From NCBI GenBank assembly GCA_005656395.1, contig SRSI01000010.1, positions 682,001 to 746,000 of the forward strand: DNA of 64,000 bases, read 5' to 3'. Source of the stretch: Strongyloides papillosus. Its lineage: Eukaryota > Nematoda > Chromadorea > Rhabditida > Strongyloididae. The first letter of the stretch is position 1; each line of letters opens with the position of its first letter. The notes below the pieces were generated by a model. It was not told the DNA's origin. It saw nothing but the letters and a program-made list of their open reading frames with translations, and did not search any database. This document shows, one piece after another, positions 1-12,940 of this stretch. The position numbers and the translations under genes are program-made.

Positions 1-283
1 ACTTTCCAATTACTGATTGCAAAGTGTTAAAAAACAATGATAAGAAATAACTACTTATAAAATAATAAAAGTATAGTGAATCGCTTTTCCAGAAATTCAG
101 AATATTTTAATTCTAAAAAACACTCTAAAATTTATCAGAAGTTAAAAGTTCACTAGTGTTTATCATAAATAAAAAGATAAATAATACAATATAAATAGCA
201 TTCCACAAAATATTAAGAGGAAATTAAATAAAAAGTTTTAAACTAAGTAATGGCAATTATAAAAAAAACGCTGTTGTTATCAA

Positions 284-2923
284 TCAACGAAATAATCCAT
301 TTTTAATTTGTACCGCCAAAACATCAACAATATTGTCATTCTCGGCAATTTGCTTTCTAAGATTGCTATATGAAAACTCTTTATCAACCATCGGTACGGG
401 TTCTTTTATTAATTCTCTTTTATTGTCACATCTTGGACATAAGTTTTCATTAATACTATAACTAACAACACATTGAGAATGAAATGAATGTTTACAAATA
501 AAGCTAATTATTGGTAACGTTAGCTTTTGATCACACAAAAGACATTTATTTTTGTCAAAAACATGAATTTTTGTATTTAATTGATCTATTTCTTTAACGG
601 TATTATCTAATTGTTGTTGGTAGTCTAACATATCATTTTTAACTGAAGATATCTTTTTATCATAATTTTTTAAAACACTTATTAGATATGGCTTTACAGC
701 TTTAAATTTCTTAGAACCATTTTTACTTAAAATACTCATAACTAAATATGGATGCAATCCATCATTCTCAAAAATTACTTTCAATCCTTCATTAAAAGCT
801 TCATCAGATATCGAAGTTGTAACTAAATAATTAACAGCTTGCTGCCACGCACTTCTAGTATTTATTTTTCTACAACATTCAATAATTTCTGGGAAATTTT
901 GGTTTTCTATTGCAACGGACAGTTTAGCTTCATTGTAATTGAAAAATCCATAACAAAAACTAAGAACTTCTGGAACATTAAATATTTGAGCATAATGTAT
1001 TGCTTGTGAAGCATTTTTATCATCTATTAAATCAACAAGATCTGTTTTATTGTATTTCTCACCGTCATAATTTTGTACAACGTGCCTTAAAAGAATATTT
1101 TTAATTTCTTGTGATATAATATTATCTTCTTTACATAATTCAATTAATTTATCGTATTTCTCATCATCCACAGTTTTTGAGTTTGACAATATAATTGATA
1201 ATAACTTATCACTTATATCCGTTCTTTTGATTTTAATCAAAATTAAGAATTCCTCCGTTACTTCTTGCAGTAGTAGTGTACAATAAATTTGCAATATTTT
1301 TTCAAATATATCCTTCTCTATATTACTTTTAATTAGAAAATTTACAAGTATCTTGGGATTTTTTTGATCTTCAATCACAACTTGTGCAAACCATAAATAT
1401 GATTTATATTCCAGTGCAATAATAATTGCCGCCTCAAATAACTTATTTTTCCTTAATAAGAACATTCCATTATCAATATTAAATTCTAGGGGATGCTGAT
1501 TTTTAAAAAATTCTATTAACCATTTCATATCTTTAAGTTTTATACAAATATTAACTATCAAAGTAATATGATCATCATGTGCATATTTACAGGAAACTAA
1601 ATGTTCAAGATATTCACGAAGTAACAGTAATTTCGAACCTTCTAAATAACTTTTTATAACAAATGAAGTTTCAACATTTCCGACAGCTTTTTTAAAATGT
1701 TTAAGGGCATTATCATAGTCGTTCTTTGCCAATAAGTAAATAGCATATTTTTTATGAACATGAGCTAAAGACATATCATTTGCGTTACCAAGTTGTATTG
1801 CCACATCAAACATGTTTTTCAATAAAAGTAAGTTCATCTTCTGTGCTGTTGTACTTTCAATTAAACTTGTCAACTTCCCATCATTAGTTACAAGATATAA
1901 AATCCCACTTATCGTAAAAATGAAAGATTTCAATGGTAATTGACGATGGTGATATGTGTTGATATTACATTCAGTATCATAAATCGTAAGATTAATTAAA
2001 CTATGTGATGATTTCCACAAAAGAGCAATACTTTTTCCAACATGAATAATTTGTAATTTATCGATACCCTTGTGAATGTTATCATATTTGATTGATGCAC
2101 ACATATGATTAACATTAACAGAAATCTTTTGTACAATATCTTTTGAAGCAAAAGCAATTGAATTTAAAGATGGATTGAAATCCCAAACTTGAACCATTTC
2201 GCAATCTTCGTTATCAATATAACTATCAAATGAATCTTTTTTTACATCATAAACAAGGACAATACTTTTTGACATAATATATAAAATTGGATTTAGGAAA
2301 TTATTATTGATAATTGCAAGTTTTATTCCTGTTATCGCTTCATTAGAAGTATTTTCTTGTTTCATGTCCACATGAACCCAATCGTAACGATGACGCGTTT
2401 TTGCCAAATCACTTTTTGTGTAATAAACCGAACCATTTGAAAAACTTATAACAACATAACGAAGCAATTCATCAATTGTGATAAATTTTGGCTTTAATTG
2501 AATATCGATTTTGATTTTAGGTAATTTAATCGTATTTTTTAATGTTCCTACTATTGTATCATCTTTTTTTTCAATGAAAAATACTTTTATACAATAATCT
2601 TCATTTTTGTCCTTCTATAAAGGGAAAGTTCATAGTTTTTTTACGTAAAATTAACTTACTCCTATACCGGCAAAACCTTTACTAACGACATCAAAATAAA
2701 CAAGTTCTTCATCAAATACATTAATGTGATCAATTTTTAATTTTTTGTCTAAAATAAATATCACACCATCGGTAACAGCAAAAAATGTATGATCTATCAA
2801 GGTTTTAATTGAAACTAAATCTAATGAACATAAAAAATTTCCTATCTGTCCTTCATCATCTGGTAATGAAACAATATTTTCTTCGAAAAAAGCTGCTTTT
2901 CTCCAAGCTAAATTAGCATGCAT
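284..2923 (-). CDS. vps-11: VPS11, HOPS/CORVET tethering subunit
   Basis: Core subunit of the HOPS and CORVET complexes, which tether endosomes and lysosomes before fusion. There are two exons, 2660-2923 and 284-2614, joined by a 45-nt GTAAGT...TATAG intron in phase 0. The product is about 864 residues; human VPS11 is about 940. The N-terminus (MHANLAWRKAAFFEEN) and the segment around FSNGSVYYTKSDLAKTRHRY follow the VPS11 beta-propeller, and an alpha-solenoid fills the middle. Near residues 779-821 lies a C-terminal RING-H2 finger, CLLC...CKHSFHSQC...CPRC, which has all its zinc ligands; a tail of 43 residues follows. The second exon reads open upstream of the first obvious ORF start, so the apparent start inside it is only an internal TTG. 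Identity is clear from order and motifs. The only uncertainty is whether a short exon precedes 2923. Confidence 0.93.
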
Positions 2924-3788
2924 TATGAAGACGTTCGAAAATAAATACTTATGAATGTATTACATAAAGAGAAGCATTTCACCAATTTCGTAGTATAATT
3001 GTCATGTTGCTTTTTCTCGTTAAAATATTTACAAAATATTCGTTTATCATAAACAGTTATTTTTAAAGTAAGGAATTTGATATTTGTAAGTATCATAACG
3101 AGCTTTACGCTATAGATTTTCTACTATAACGGTATCCTTTTGGAGTGTTTCCCCTTCCTCAATTTTGGAAATAACCTTTTAACAACTTTTCTTTACCTTA
3201 ATAATTATTTTTTGAAATTCATTTTTTTCTTCGTTACTAAATTGGTTTTCAAATTATTTTGACAGTTTGAAAAAATGGAAAAATGTTTTTATTTCGGAAT
3301 TATACGCTGGTTTTTTTACATATGAAGAAATCAAGGAAAATTTTAATAATTTTTAAACATAATAATATATTATGTAAAAAATGAAATTAATGTAGTGAGT
3401 TAGTATCTTAAACAAAAAAATGTTGTTCATAATCTAATTTACTGAGAACAATTTTCAGTGAATTTTTGCGTTTATATATAAAAATTTCCCAATTAAATTT
3501 TTTATTATAAGAAATAAAAAGTACACAATTTTCAGATAAAAAGGTTAAAGTTTGCTCCGTGTTAAAATTTATGATTGAAATGATAAATATTATAAAGATT
3601 GATTTATATTTAGAGAAATTATTTTGATAACTATATCAAAAATATATTAGTGAAATTTCTATTTTATATTGTTTAAGTTATTCTTTTGGATTCTTTTTAT
3701 ATGTATTAAGAATGTTTAGCAAAGTTAGTTTTATCCCATTTATCGGATATTTTATTATTGGGTAATGTGTTAAATTGTTAAATCTATA
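2924..3788. other. intergenic, 865 bp
   Basis: AT-rich DNA upstream of VPS11 and downstream of the PH-like gene. It should hold the VPS11 promoter. I see no open frame, RNA gene or repeat in it. Confidence 0.5.
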
Positions 3789-4816
3789 CTAAAATTCATA
3801 GTCTCCAATAACTATCCTTGATTCAGATTTTCTTTCTGGTCTTGGTGTATCATATCTTAAGCCATTTTCATTTACCAGTGAACTATCAATGTCTATTTTG
3901 CCAGCATTTTTATGAATATCGAGTTCTCCTTTAGAAGGACGAATATGTTCTAATTGATCTTGGTACTTTTTTTCATCATATTCAATTTCAATATTTGAAT
4001 CATTAAATAACATGGTACTATTGTCATATGTATCAATTTCTCCATTCGATGTGTTAGTAAAATTTGGTTTACTACGATGAGTCCAGTAAAATTTCTTTGT
4101 AAATTTATAAATATCGCTGTTTTCATGAATAACAAATATAGGTTCTTTCCATTCAGATATTTCGTTCTCACTAAGTAAAAGTATTATAGATCCAAAATTC
4201 CATTTGAGCTTAATTGTAACATATTTCCCATTATGTTTAAGTGAGTTGGCATATCCTTCAAAAACAATCTTATCTATTTTTTTTAGATCAAGAAGATATC
4301 CTTCATTTTTTGATGTTGATGAATATATTAGTAAATGCCCAGTTTCTAATATACAGCAATGTTTATGAGATGGTGACTTTAAGAAATTCTTAATAAATCC
4401 TTTGTCTTCTTTAACATAAATATCACCAATTGTAACAATGTCTTTTCTATTATTAAGTAATTCACTCCATTGGGGAAGTAAGGTTTTCTAAAAGAATGGA
4501 TAATAGGAAGTTTTTAAACATAATTACTCACATTAGTAAAATTTTTACTCTCATTGTAAACTTTACCAAAAATTTTTACAGTTCTTACTAATTTTTTATT
4601 TTTCCGAGAGAAACTTTCACAAGTTTTATTAGATTCATCGTTCAAGTCACAATCTGTATCGTTGAAAATGTCAACTGCTCGGTGATTACTTTCGCCGAAT
4701 GAAGCATTATGATCAACATTTAAATTAATATTGTTTTTAGAAACAATCTGAAGAGATTCCATCTTTTTGGACTGCACAATATACCAATATAAATTAGTAT
4801 TTATCGAATTCTTCAT
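3789..4816 (-). CDS. PH-domain-like protein, function unknown
   Basis: Two exons, 4532-4816 and 3789-4487, joined in phase 0 across a 44-nt GTGAGT...TTTTAG intron, giving about 327 residues. The N-terminal third is polar (Asn/Asp/Ser rich). Just after the junction, WSELLNNRKDIVTIGDIYVKE introduces a segment that looks like a pleckstrin-homology fold. It has short beta-strand blocks (HKHCCILETGHLLIYSS, GYLLDLKKIDKIVF, KYVTIKLKW) and ends in a helix around EISEWKEPIF. The C-terminal 90 residues are acidic and probably disordered. I chose the ATG at 4816. The frame stays open to a TTG at 4855, and an upstream exon is possible. No signal peptide or membrane span is visible. The fold is inferred from pattern only, and I do not recognise the family. 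Confidence 0.6.
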
Positions 4817-5205
4817 TGTTAAATTTGAATATACATTGATAATGCATGCTTTCAAAAATTAAAAAAATTATGCAATTGAAATCAAATACTGTTACACAGC
4901 TATAGTAAAATTTATTTACAAAGTACAAAGGAACATTAAATTAAAAAATTTATAATTCAGAAAAAATTACGTTGTCAGTTGGTATTTTACAAAATATTTA
5001 CAACAATAAAATATACAAATTAATAATTCTTAAAAGTAGTAGTACTTTTCTTGACTCATAAGAAAATTACAAATCTCAAATTTCGGCACAAAAAATTACT
5101 ATTTCAATCATTTGATTTAGCCAACAACAATATATAACCTCTCAGAAATTTGCACCACATAGAATTAAGGATGTGTACAAAAATCCAACTAATTAAGATT
5201 TTAAT
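4817..5205. other. intergenic, 389 bp
   Basis: AT-rich spacer between two same-strand genes, presumably 3' UTR of the upstream gene plus promoter of the PH-like gene. Nothing else seen. Confidence 0.4.
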
Positions 5206-6123
5206 TTAGTTAAAGAAATAAAAACCCAGCTCCTCTTCAATGTTCATTTCCGTTACTCCAGATTTGAGTTCATCTTCCGATACATAATGTTTAGACCATA
5301 ATTGGGCATGTACTTTACGATAAAAACAAATATCTTTGTACTTTTTCTTTTGCCCCTTCATAGAACGTGTTAAGCGAGTGTCGAAGTCTGCTTCGTATTT
5401 GATGTTTGAGGTATCAATATCCCCAGGACCTTTAGCCTGTGTTGCTACAACTTCCTGATGGAGAATATTCTTATTTGCTACAATCTCAGTGAATTTCTCG
5501 ATTCCTTTTTTACTAAATAGTGCATGTTTAAGTGACAACTTAGCACGACCTCCCCTGCGACGTAGTTTTGATCTATCAATAGGTGTTGGAGGATACTTTT
5601 TCATACTTTTTTTCTCCACTTGATTTACCCAACTTTTAAAATTATTGTTTGAAGGTATTAGTTTTGTAAATCTAATTTCTTTCTTAACTGGGACCTCCTC
5701 TACAGTTATTGGAACCTTAGATGGAAGCTCATGATGTATCTCATTATTCTCCTCTACAAGCGATTCATTTAAGGACATAGCATCTTCATCACTGGAATCG
5801 AAAAAGTCATCCATACCTAAGTTTCTATAAATATCCAATTTTTCTCTTTCCAATTGTTTTTCAAATTCCCTTAATTTTTCCGTCTCCGATTTAATTTTTT
5901 CGGAAGAAAAACACCTTAGAAATTCTGAATCTTCGTATTTTTTTATAAGACTATGCAAATCTTCATTCATTTTTTCTAAACCCTTATTCTTTTCTTCTAA
6001 TGCAATGTAATCACCAGAAGGAATAAACTGTCTAAGATTACTATCGTAAAATGTTGCTTGGTTACCATTCCTAGGGACCTCTTTTCTTCTAGGGTCCATG
6101 GTATAATTATGTACACGAAACAT
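5206..6123 (-). CDS. hypothetical coiled-coil, probably nuclear protein
   Basis: Single-exon frame of 305 residues. A TTTCTAG acceptor lies a few bases before the ATG at 6123, so the mRNA is probably trans-spliced or has a 5' UTR intron. A second in-frame ATG (MDPRRKEV) is nine codons in. Residues about 40-100 are charged and heptad-like (EEKNKGLEKMNEDLHSLIKK, then SEKIKSETEKLREFEKQLER), which suggests a coiled coil. An acidic Ser/Asp patch (DDFFDSSDEDAMS) follows. A basic cluster (RSKLRRRGGRAKLSLK, about residues 186-201) could be a nuclear localisation signal. The C-terminal part (KKKYKDICFYRKVHAQLWSK) is compact and probably folded. I do not recognise a family. Length, codon use and lack of stops make it a real gene. 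Confidence 0.75.
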   Translation of the reverse strand: MFRVHNYTMDPRRKEVPRNGNQATFYDSNLRQFIPSGDYIALEEKNKGLEKMNEDLHSLIKKYEDSEFLRCFSSEKIKSETEKLREFEKQLEREKLDIYRNLGMDDFFDSSDEDAMSLNESLVEENNEIHHELPSKVPITVEEVPVKKEIRFTKLIPSNNNFKSWVNQVEKKSMKKYPPTPIDRSKLRRRGGRAKLSLKHALFSKKGIEKFTEIVANKNILHQEVVATQAKGPGDIDTSNIKYEADFDTRLTRSMKGQKKKYKDICFYRKVHAQLWSKHYVSEDELKSGVTEMNIEEELGFYFFN

Positions 6124-7065
6124 TACTAGTCTAGAAATAAAATCTTCTCATTAGTAAAACATAATTATATCTTTCAAATTATATTATATATTACCGGAAA
6201 AAATTTCGCAAACGTTGTAATTTTAATCATTATAAGATATACACGGGATTTATTAAAATTAACATTACAAACTAGTCTGTATAATTATTAAATAGATAAA
6301 ATTATCATATAAAAATTGATATACGATTCATAAGAGTAACATAAACACTAGCAGCAAAAAAATCTACCTAAATTCTATGGTGTCTAGAAATACGGTAAAA
6401 TCTAAGAAAAATGACACGCTATTTTAGATATCATAACTTGTATACTCTAAGAACGAATTTTTTTGAAGCAATTAACAATGGGTAAAGTTTGGGATAATGT
6501 TTTTCTTGGGTTCTAGAAAATTCTATTCATATAACAAATGACCTCAGGGAATAAAGGTTAATGTTCAAATGTAAAGTACGATAAGGATAAATATTTTTAC
6601 TTGTGCTACTAACATTTTTTGAGGAATGAACTTTTCTGTAAAATAATAAAAAATTAATTCGAAGTGGTGATTTAACATGTACGTATTTAAGTGCACACTC
6701 CTTACCTATAGATGATTATTTCTCTTTAAGTGAATATGAAGTATTGAAGGGTTCTGTATAAGACCCAAATTTGTAGTAATTTTTAATGACAATGATATTT
6801 AATGCAAACAATTTTATTTAAATTGAATTAGTAAAAAGACACACTTTTTGAAATCTTACACGTTTTTAGTGATCTACATTATTAAAATTTTATATAAATA
6901 ATTATGAAATACTTATATTTTAATAAAATGTGGAGTTATTTACTTCAACATCATTACATAAATTAAAAATTTTGGATTTAAAAATTAAGTAAGGGTTCCA
7001 CACCATTTTATAAATTCAGTATGTGAGTACTTATATTTCTGCCAAATTTTATAAACCGCAATTAT
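6124..7065. other. intergenic, 942 bp
   Basis: AT-rich DNA upstream of the coiled-coil gene and downstream of the Gemin6-like gene. No gene or clear repeat seen. Confidence 0.4.
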
Positions 7066-7590
7066 CTAATGAGATTCAAAGAACGGCTCAAGTACAATTT
7101 TCATTCTTTTTAAAATATGAGGCATAGAACAGACAATATCATCAACACCGTAAGGAGAATTCACACGGAAATTTTTTGCAATTACAATCGCTTGAGTTTC
7201 CTGTTCAACTGTTACTTGTTGAATTTTCTTTGTTTTTAAAAATTCCAATAATGCTTTTTGACGATTTTCCACGTTTTCGTTACACAAATTCTTTGTATTT
7301 GTACATTCTGGAAGGAGTTTGTCAAATAATTCACTAACAAATTCTTTATTTCTAAAACATGCTGAAGGATATTTTAATATATCATCCTTGTTGATAATTT
7401 TATAGTCAATGATTGTCATTTTAGGAATAAATTCAATTGATTCAATTGTAGTTTCATTTTTAAACGTTGCTATAATGAAGTTTAGTGTTTCTGGATCAAT
7501 TGAGAATACATTTCCAACTACACTTATGTTATTTTCAAGTAAAACTTCAATAGGCATTGTTATTAACTCGGTAATTTTACTGGTATCCAT
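7066..7590 (-). CDS. Gemin6-like protein, SMN complex (Sm fold plus AD domain)
   Basis: In animals Gemin6 pairs with Gemin7 in the SMN complex, which loads Sm rings on spliceosomal snRNAs. The protein has 174 residues (human about 167). Residues about 15-75 form an Sm-like beta-barrel; NISVVGNVFSIDPETLNFII lies at the place of the Gemin6 strand where the protein shows its Sm motif 1. The C-terminal half carries the AD (anticodon-binding-like) block: VENRQKALLEFLKTKKI, then VIAKNFRVNSPYGVDDI, then a final amphipathic helix (ILKRMKIVLEPFF). This order matches Gemin6 better than LSM12. The start is the ATG at 7590. An in-frame upstream extension to 7722 encodes a hydrophobic AT-rich run that looks like translated 5' UTR, with a TTTTTAG acceptor inside it. 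The TMEM39 stop codon lies 241 nt upstream on the same strand. Confidence 0.68.
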   Translation of the reverse strand: MDTSKITELITMPIEVLLENNISVVGNVFSIDPETLNFIIATFKNETTIESIEFIPKMTIIDYKIINKDDILKYPSACFRNKEFVSELFDKLLPECTNTKNLCNENVENRQKALLEFLKTKKIQQVTVEQETQAIVIAKNFRVNSPYGVDDIVCSMPHILKRMKIVLEPFFESH

Positions 7591-7831
7591 AATGCAAAAA
7601 AAAGACAAATAAATTATAAGTACCGGAGAAATTTTCAAAAAAAAGTCACATAAATATAATATTCGCAATGGTATACACAAATCCAAAACATTAAACAACC
7701 TAAAAATACAACAGTATAACAAAATTCTAGTAATAAATAAGTTTATTTTTGTGTTAAAAAATTAAAGGCCTTAGTAGAAATATTTAATATATACAAATTA
7801 TTTAATACTATAAAATAAGTAAATGAATAAT

Positions 7832-9503
7832 TTATTCTTTGTTATAGACTCTTTGTTTCTCTTTCATAAGTGTTATTGAAAGCTCATTTTTTAATTCACT
7901 TATTAGTTTCATGTCTTCAAATGTTGGATTATGTATTCTTCCTAATACAACACGATCTTTGAAAAATTTTGCAAGTAGTAAAAAATTAGCAAACATTAGT
8001 AGTACTAATGTTACAATATGCTGCCAATCTATTGTTAAACAAAGCATCCAAAATTGGAAAGCAATCAAAAATGCTTGGTAAAATATTAAAATATTTGGAA
8101 TAAGAACAGGATCTGCGTTTAATTTATAACAAAGATAATGTGAAATATTTCCTGGTTCTGCTACACATGAATTTACCAGTTCATGTGGTATTGCCAAATA
8201 TTGAATACCATTATGTTCGACAATTGTATTTGCTTTGTATTCATAATAAGGTTCCCATTTTTGAACTTTAGCTCTATATTCATTTTCAGGTAACTTTTCA
8301 AAGCACCCTAAATGAACAGCATTCTTATGAAATAGATCAAGATAATGAATTGGGATAAGAAAAGCAATATAAAGTGAAAAAGAAGTTAATGCAACAATAA
8401 TGAATAATTCAAAAATCCACATATAATCTAAATGCATATATATGGGATTACCAGTGACTGATTTTACTGGAGTGAATATACAAGGAATTAAAATTGCAAG
8501 ATAAGCTGTTGAAATTCCAACAAATAATGCATGCCGAACACGTAACGATAAATCCATTGATAAATATTGAAATTCACCTTTCGCATAATATGGATTAGCT
8601 CCACAGAAATGTTGAACATACTCAACATCGAGATAATAAGGATCTTTAAAAAAATTTAAAAAGAAATTTTTCAAATTCCTAATTAAATGTGTAATATTAT
8701 AGTCGAATCGTTTTAATTCTGCAAAGCAAAGATAAAATTGTTTTATCTTAGAAAATATTTCATTTCGAAATATTATTGCAAATAAAATAATTCTAAAAGA
8801 ATAGTATATAAAATAAAATACAAAAACAACTTACGGTTGTAGAAAATACATAACTTTACTAATAGGGTAATCCCTATAAATTTTTACAAACGAGAAAAAA
8901 AAACTTGATGTTATCAATGCCATCATAGGAAGTTTCAAAATAAAGTACTCAACAAAAGTTACAAATAATGCTTGGTACTTAGGGAAATAATTACCAGCAA
9001 TTTCTAACGTTTGAGAAACTGTTTCCCAAAAACATTTCGTTACTCTGGCACCTAAAATAAGCCCCACGCATGACAACAAATACGGGTTAACAAGATGAAG
9101 TTTCATTGAGTAATGCCAATATGATTTTGGTAACCACCATAATGTTTTATAAATATTTAGATATTGAAGAAATAATGCTAAAACAGAATATAAAAATAGT
9201 GTACATTCAAAAAATAACTTTGATTGACTTTTAGGAATTTTTGGCCATGGTTTATGAATTGATGTTTTATAAGTACGTATTGACATTTCCATTCTTTTTT
9301 TAATTATCTCTTCATTTATACAATCAGGACTATAAAAAAGTTTTATACTTAGAAAAATAAACTTACAAATCATCTTTAATTTGATCATTTGAATTATAAT
9401 TATTAATAGGTGTAGTATTTTGAGGTGTATCTTGATGGGAATTTTGTAATTTAGCTAATTTAGAAGCAGGGATCTTGGGTTTTGATGCTTTCTTGGAGAA
9501 CAT
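7832..9503 (-). CDS. tmem-39: TMEM39 family ER membrane protein
   Basis: Multi-pass ER protein. In the family it is linked to COPII-dependent secretion (worm TMEM-39 in collagen export) and to PI4P control. There are three exons, 9367-9503, 8835-9329 and 7832-8792, joined by 37- and 42-nt introns, giving 530 residues. Human TMEM39A has about 490. The first exon supplies a short basic, polar cytosolic leader (MFSKKASKPKIPASKL). The family block KPWPKIP, then LWWLPKSYWHYSMKLHLVNP, lies in exon 2. Exon 3 has the WEPYYEYKANTIVEHNGIQY segment and the C-terminal FFKDRVVLGRIHNP motif, both typical of TMEM39A/B. I see about eight hydrophobic spans. Exon 3 continues upstream of the first ATG in its frame (QPIILFAIIFRNEIFSK), so the protein is not split. 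Strong family call. Confidence 0.9.
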
Positions 9504-12500
9504 CTTAATTAGTTATCTTAGTAAAAAATTCTTCCTTACATAAGATCCTTTTTTAAAGAAAGATAAACTTTACTCCAACAAACATTACGATACGTGGAAA
9601 AGGCGTGATGTTATGGTTAATGTGGATTTTATTTATTAAAATTTATATATCAAGGTCTTCCACTATTGTTGATTAATTTTAGATTTATAGCAAGAAGCAG
9701 TAATTATATTATTGAGAGGTCAATAGATAAGTATAATATTTGAACAATTATGATTATTTACCTAAAATAATATCTATTTTAGTATTAAACTGGTAAATCT
9801 ATCCATGTAAAGGCGAAATCTTTTTTATAAATTATTGATTTTTCAGTAGTTAATGAAAGATATAATTTAAATATTGGTTGTGACGATTAGATTTGTATTT
9901 TGTGTGCATTTACAATTTTTGTAACATTTCAAATGTAAAGTAGTTGTTTATTCCGAAAATAAAAGTACAATTTTTTTCTAATATTTGATATATTTCTACA
10001 AAATTTCCAAATATTATAGAGTGCTACAATTCTCAAATTTTATTTTAGTTGATATTGAAATGATCTTTTTTTTTACAAGAAGGAAAGAAATAGAAAAAGA
10101 TTCTGATGAGGAAATTATTTTCAATTATAAACTTGATAATAGAGTGATATTAATTTTCCCACTATTTTTAATCTTATTGAGATGTATTAAAATATATTGC
10201 ATGAAATCATTATCTTTATAAACATTTTATAAAAATACGATTATTAAAATCAAATATTTTTTGATTTTTCTTTGAACACTTTTTATTATTCAAAAACTAT
10301 TTTTCATGTAATTAATTAATGTAACTTTTAAAATAACATAATATTTTTTATCATACTTATGAATTCAAATATTATTATGATCGAAAATGAAATAAAACTA
10401 GTGATTTTACAGTAAATGCATATGTTTATGTACCTCTTCTGCATAATAAATAATTATATATATTTAATTTTTAGTTTTAAAATAGTGTATATATTGAAGT
10501 AACATTTTTTCATATATTTCACAAAACATTGTACCTCAATAAACATTTTTAACTGTAAATATTTGTTGTTTTTAAAATTATTTACTTTTTTGATATCATT
10601 TTCTTTAGAAATTGAAAAGGTACATTGGTACTAAAAAAATAATAGTCTATATGAAAACCTATTACAAATTTAACATCATAATTTATAAACACTTTTTTTT
10701 AATATACTATAATTTACTTACTTTTGAATCATAGTTTACAACAAAAGGAAACCTTGAGAACTTTTTAAAATACTATGTTTAGTAGTAAAACTTTAGTATG
10801 TGCTGAGGATTTTTTTATCAGTAAAACATAATGATAGAAACTAAATATATACATATATATTTATATTTGTAATATTTTTTTATTTATAATTTAAAAAGAA
10901 CCTTTTAAAAATGTTATATATATATAAACCGCATTCTATCATGAATTCCCAATTCGAAAAATCTATCATTCTTTTGCGGACATTTAAAACTATCATATTA
11001 AGTAGTAGGAAAAATTGTCCCCATCGATATGTACTTATATATTTACTAAAATATATTTTTAAAATTAAAGAAAAACAATGTTTAAAATATTTATATTATA
11101 TTGAAAAAAAATGATTTATCACGTTTTACATTTTTCTATTAATCATTTATATTTTACGGAATATTCTTAGAAATTTATTGAAATTTTAATAAACAATGTA
11201 AAACATTTTTGTTTAATAAAATACTAACAATGTTGCCGAAAGTTATATTATTCTAATAAAAGTTATATACCTTTATATTTTTTTATAATTATAAAATAAC
11301 ATAATTCGATGATTTTTTAAATTTATTTCCATATGTTTTCAAGGGTTTCACCAGTTAATGTGTATAATTTTTCTTCTCTATACTAAATATATTACTTCAT
11401 AAAAATTCTATATATATATTATTTAAATGTTGTTTAAAAAGCTAATCGAAATGACAGCTGGAGGGATACTTTTATTTGGACTTAACATATACGCATATAT
11501 ATAAATGATGTGATATAACAAATATGTAATATAAATAGATATGTACATGAAAATAAAGAGTAAATGATATTGTTGAATTGCGCGAATACTTTTCCGTTCA
11601 CTTGGTAAAAAATTATTTTCTTGTTTTTTGTGTTTTTAAATTTTAAACCTTTTAAAAATTTTAAATAAATTTGTAAAATATATAACAAGATGTATGTTAT
11701 TATAAATTATTTTAACAACTAGAAATATTATTGTGACTCTTAAGATACTATAAAATGATTAAAAGATATTACTAGTTTAGCTGCAGTTTCTTCAAATAGA
11801 AAATAAAGTTAACTTTAAAAGTTTATTAAATCAACTACACTAACAATTTATCTCTTTTATTACCTTTCCAATGCTTCAAAACATTTTATTATACTATTAT
11901 TCGTAGCTGTGAATATATCTCAGGAGTCTACTTTTCAAATATTTTTTACTTTTATACTATTTTCTCTCAAAATCTAGAGGTTAATTCTTTTTAAAGTTAC
12001 TAAAGAATATCTAAATTTTTTCCTTTAGTAAAATTTATAATTCTTATTAAAAATTCTTTACTAAATATTTACATATTTTCAATACTTTTTATATCTATTA
12101 CATCTATAGTAAAATATACTATTCATTTCTTAAACACCTTTACATTTTTTTTATTAAAAATAATAAAAAAATTTAGGGATATAAATTGTATTTATACTAA
12201 TATCTAAATAAAATTAAACAATAATATCATATTTTTGAGAAGTATTTTTTGTTGTATTTTTGTTTATTCAAACCATACTAGTCTTGAAAGTGTCATTTTA
12301 TATTAAAATAGTTACAAATTCTTAGCTTCATAGATTTCATGTATCGTCTTATTGACTAAACAACCTAATGCATTATCATATAAATTATTATTTCATATAT
12401 AGCAAAATATCCATTGTTTTCTTGTGAATTTTAATGAATAATATATATTTTTTAATATACATATATTTTAAAAAGTGGTAATATTAGCATACTAATAAAT

Positions 12501-12940
12501 ATAATAATTCTTTATAACACTTCATTGAGCTAAATTTGCTATTATTATATATATTTACCATTTAAATTATTAAATATGCATTAGAATAATATTTTTAACA
12601 TTCACCACAAAAGAACAATAATTTTATAAAAATTGTATTTAATTCTTTATCACTTCCTCATTAATAAATTTTAAAAATGATATTTTTTTTATTAATTATC
12701 ATGCATCGACGAGAGGTACAGTGGTAAATTTAAAAGTTGATGTTAGAATAATACTTAATTACAATTAAAACAAAACAATTTTTGTTTTCTTTAAAATTGT
12801 TGTGTGAATCATATAATTGTATGAAATAAATAGATAAAATCTATAGATACATTAAATTAAGAAACGAGGAAATCTTAAAAATATAAATTGTTTAAGATTG
12901 TTATAAAATATTTCTTTATTTTAGAAATATCTATCATATC
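9504..12940. other. intergenic, 3.4 kb, divergent upstream region
   Basis: Very AT-rich DNA between two divergently transcribed genes. Frames at 9985-10221 (+), 10911-11114 (+) and 11482-11688 (-) are short, composed of AT-rich codons and start at doubtful codons; I do not support them as genes. I see no tRNA, repeat family or structured RNA. Confidence 0.45.

Noticed and set aside
7591..7722. 44-residue hydrophobic N-terminal extension of the Gemin6-like frame
   Set aside because: Composition is AT-rich UTR-like, an acceptor-like TTTTTAG lies within it, and the shorter start gives the normal Gemin6 length.
9985..10221. 78-codon plus-strand frame
   Set aside because: Starts at a non-ATG codon, AT-driven composition and no splice or family support.
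10911..11114. 67-codon plus-strand frame
   Set aside because: Low-complexity AT-rich translation with no domain.
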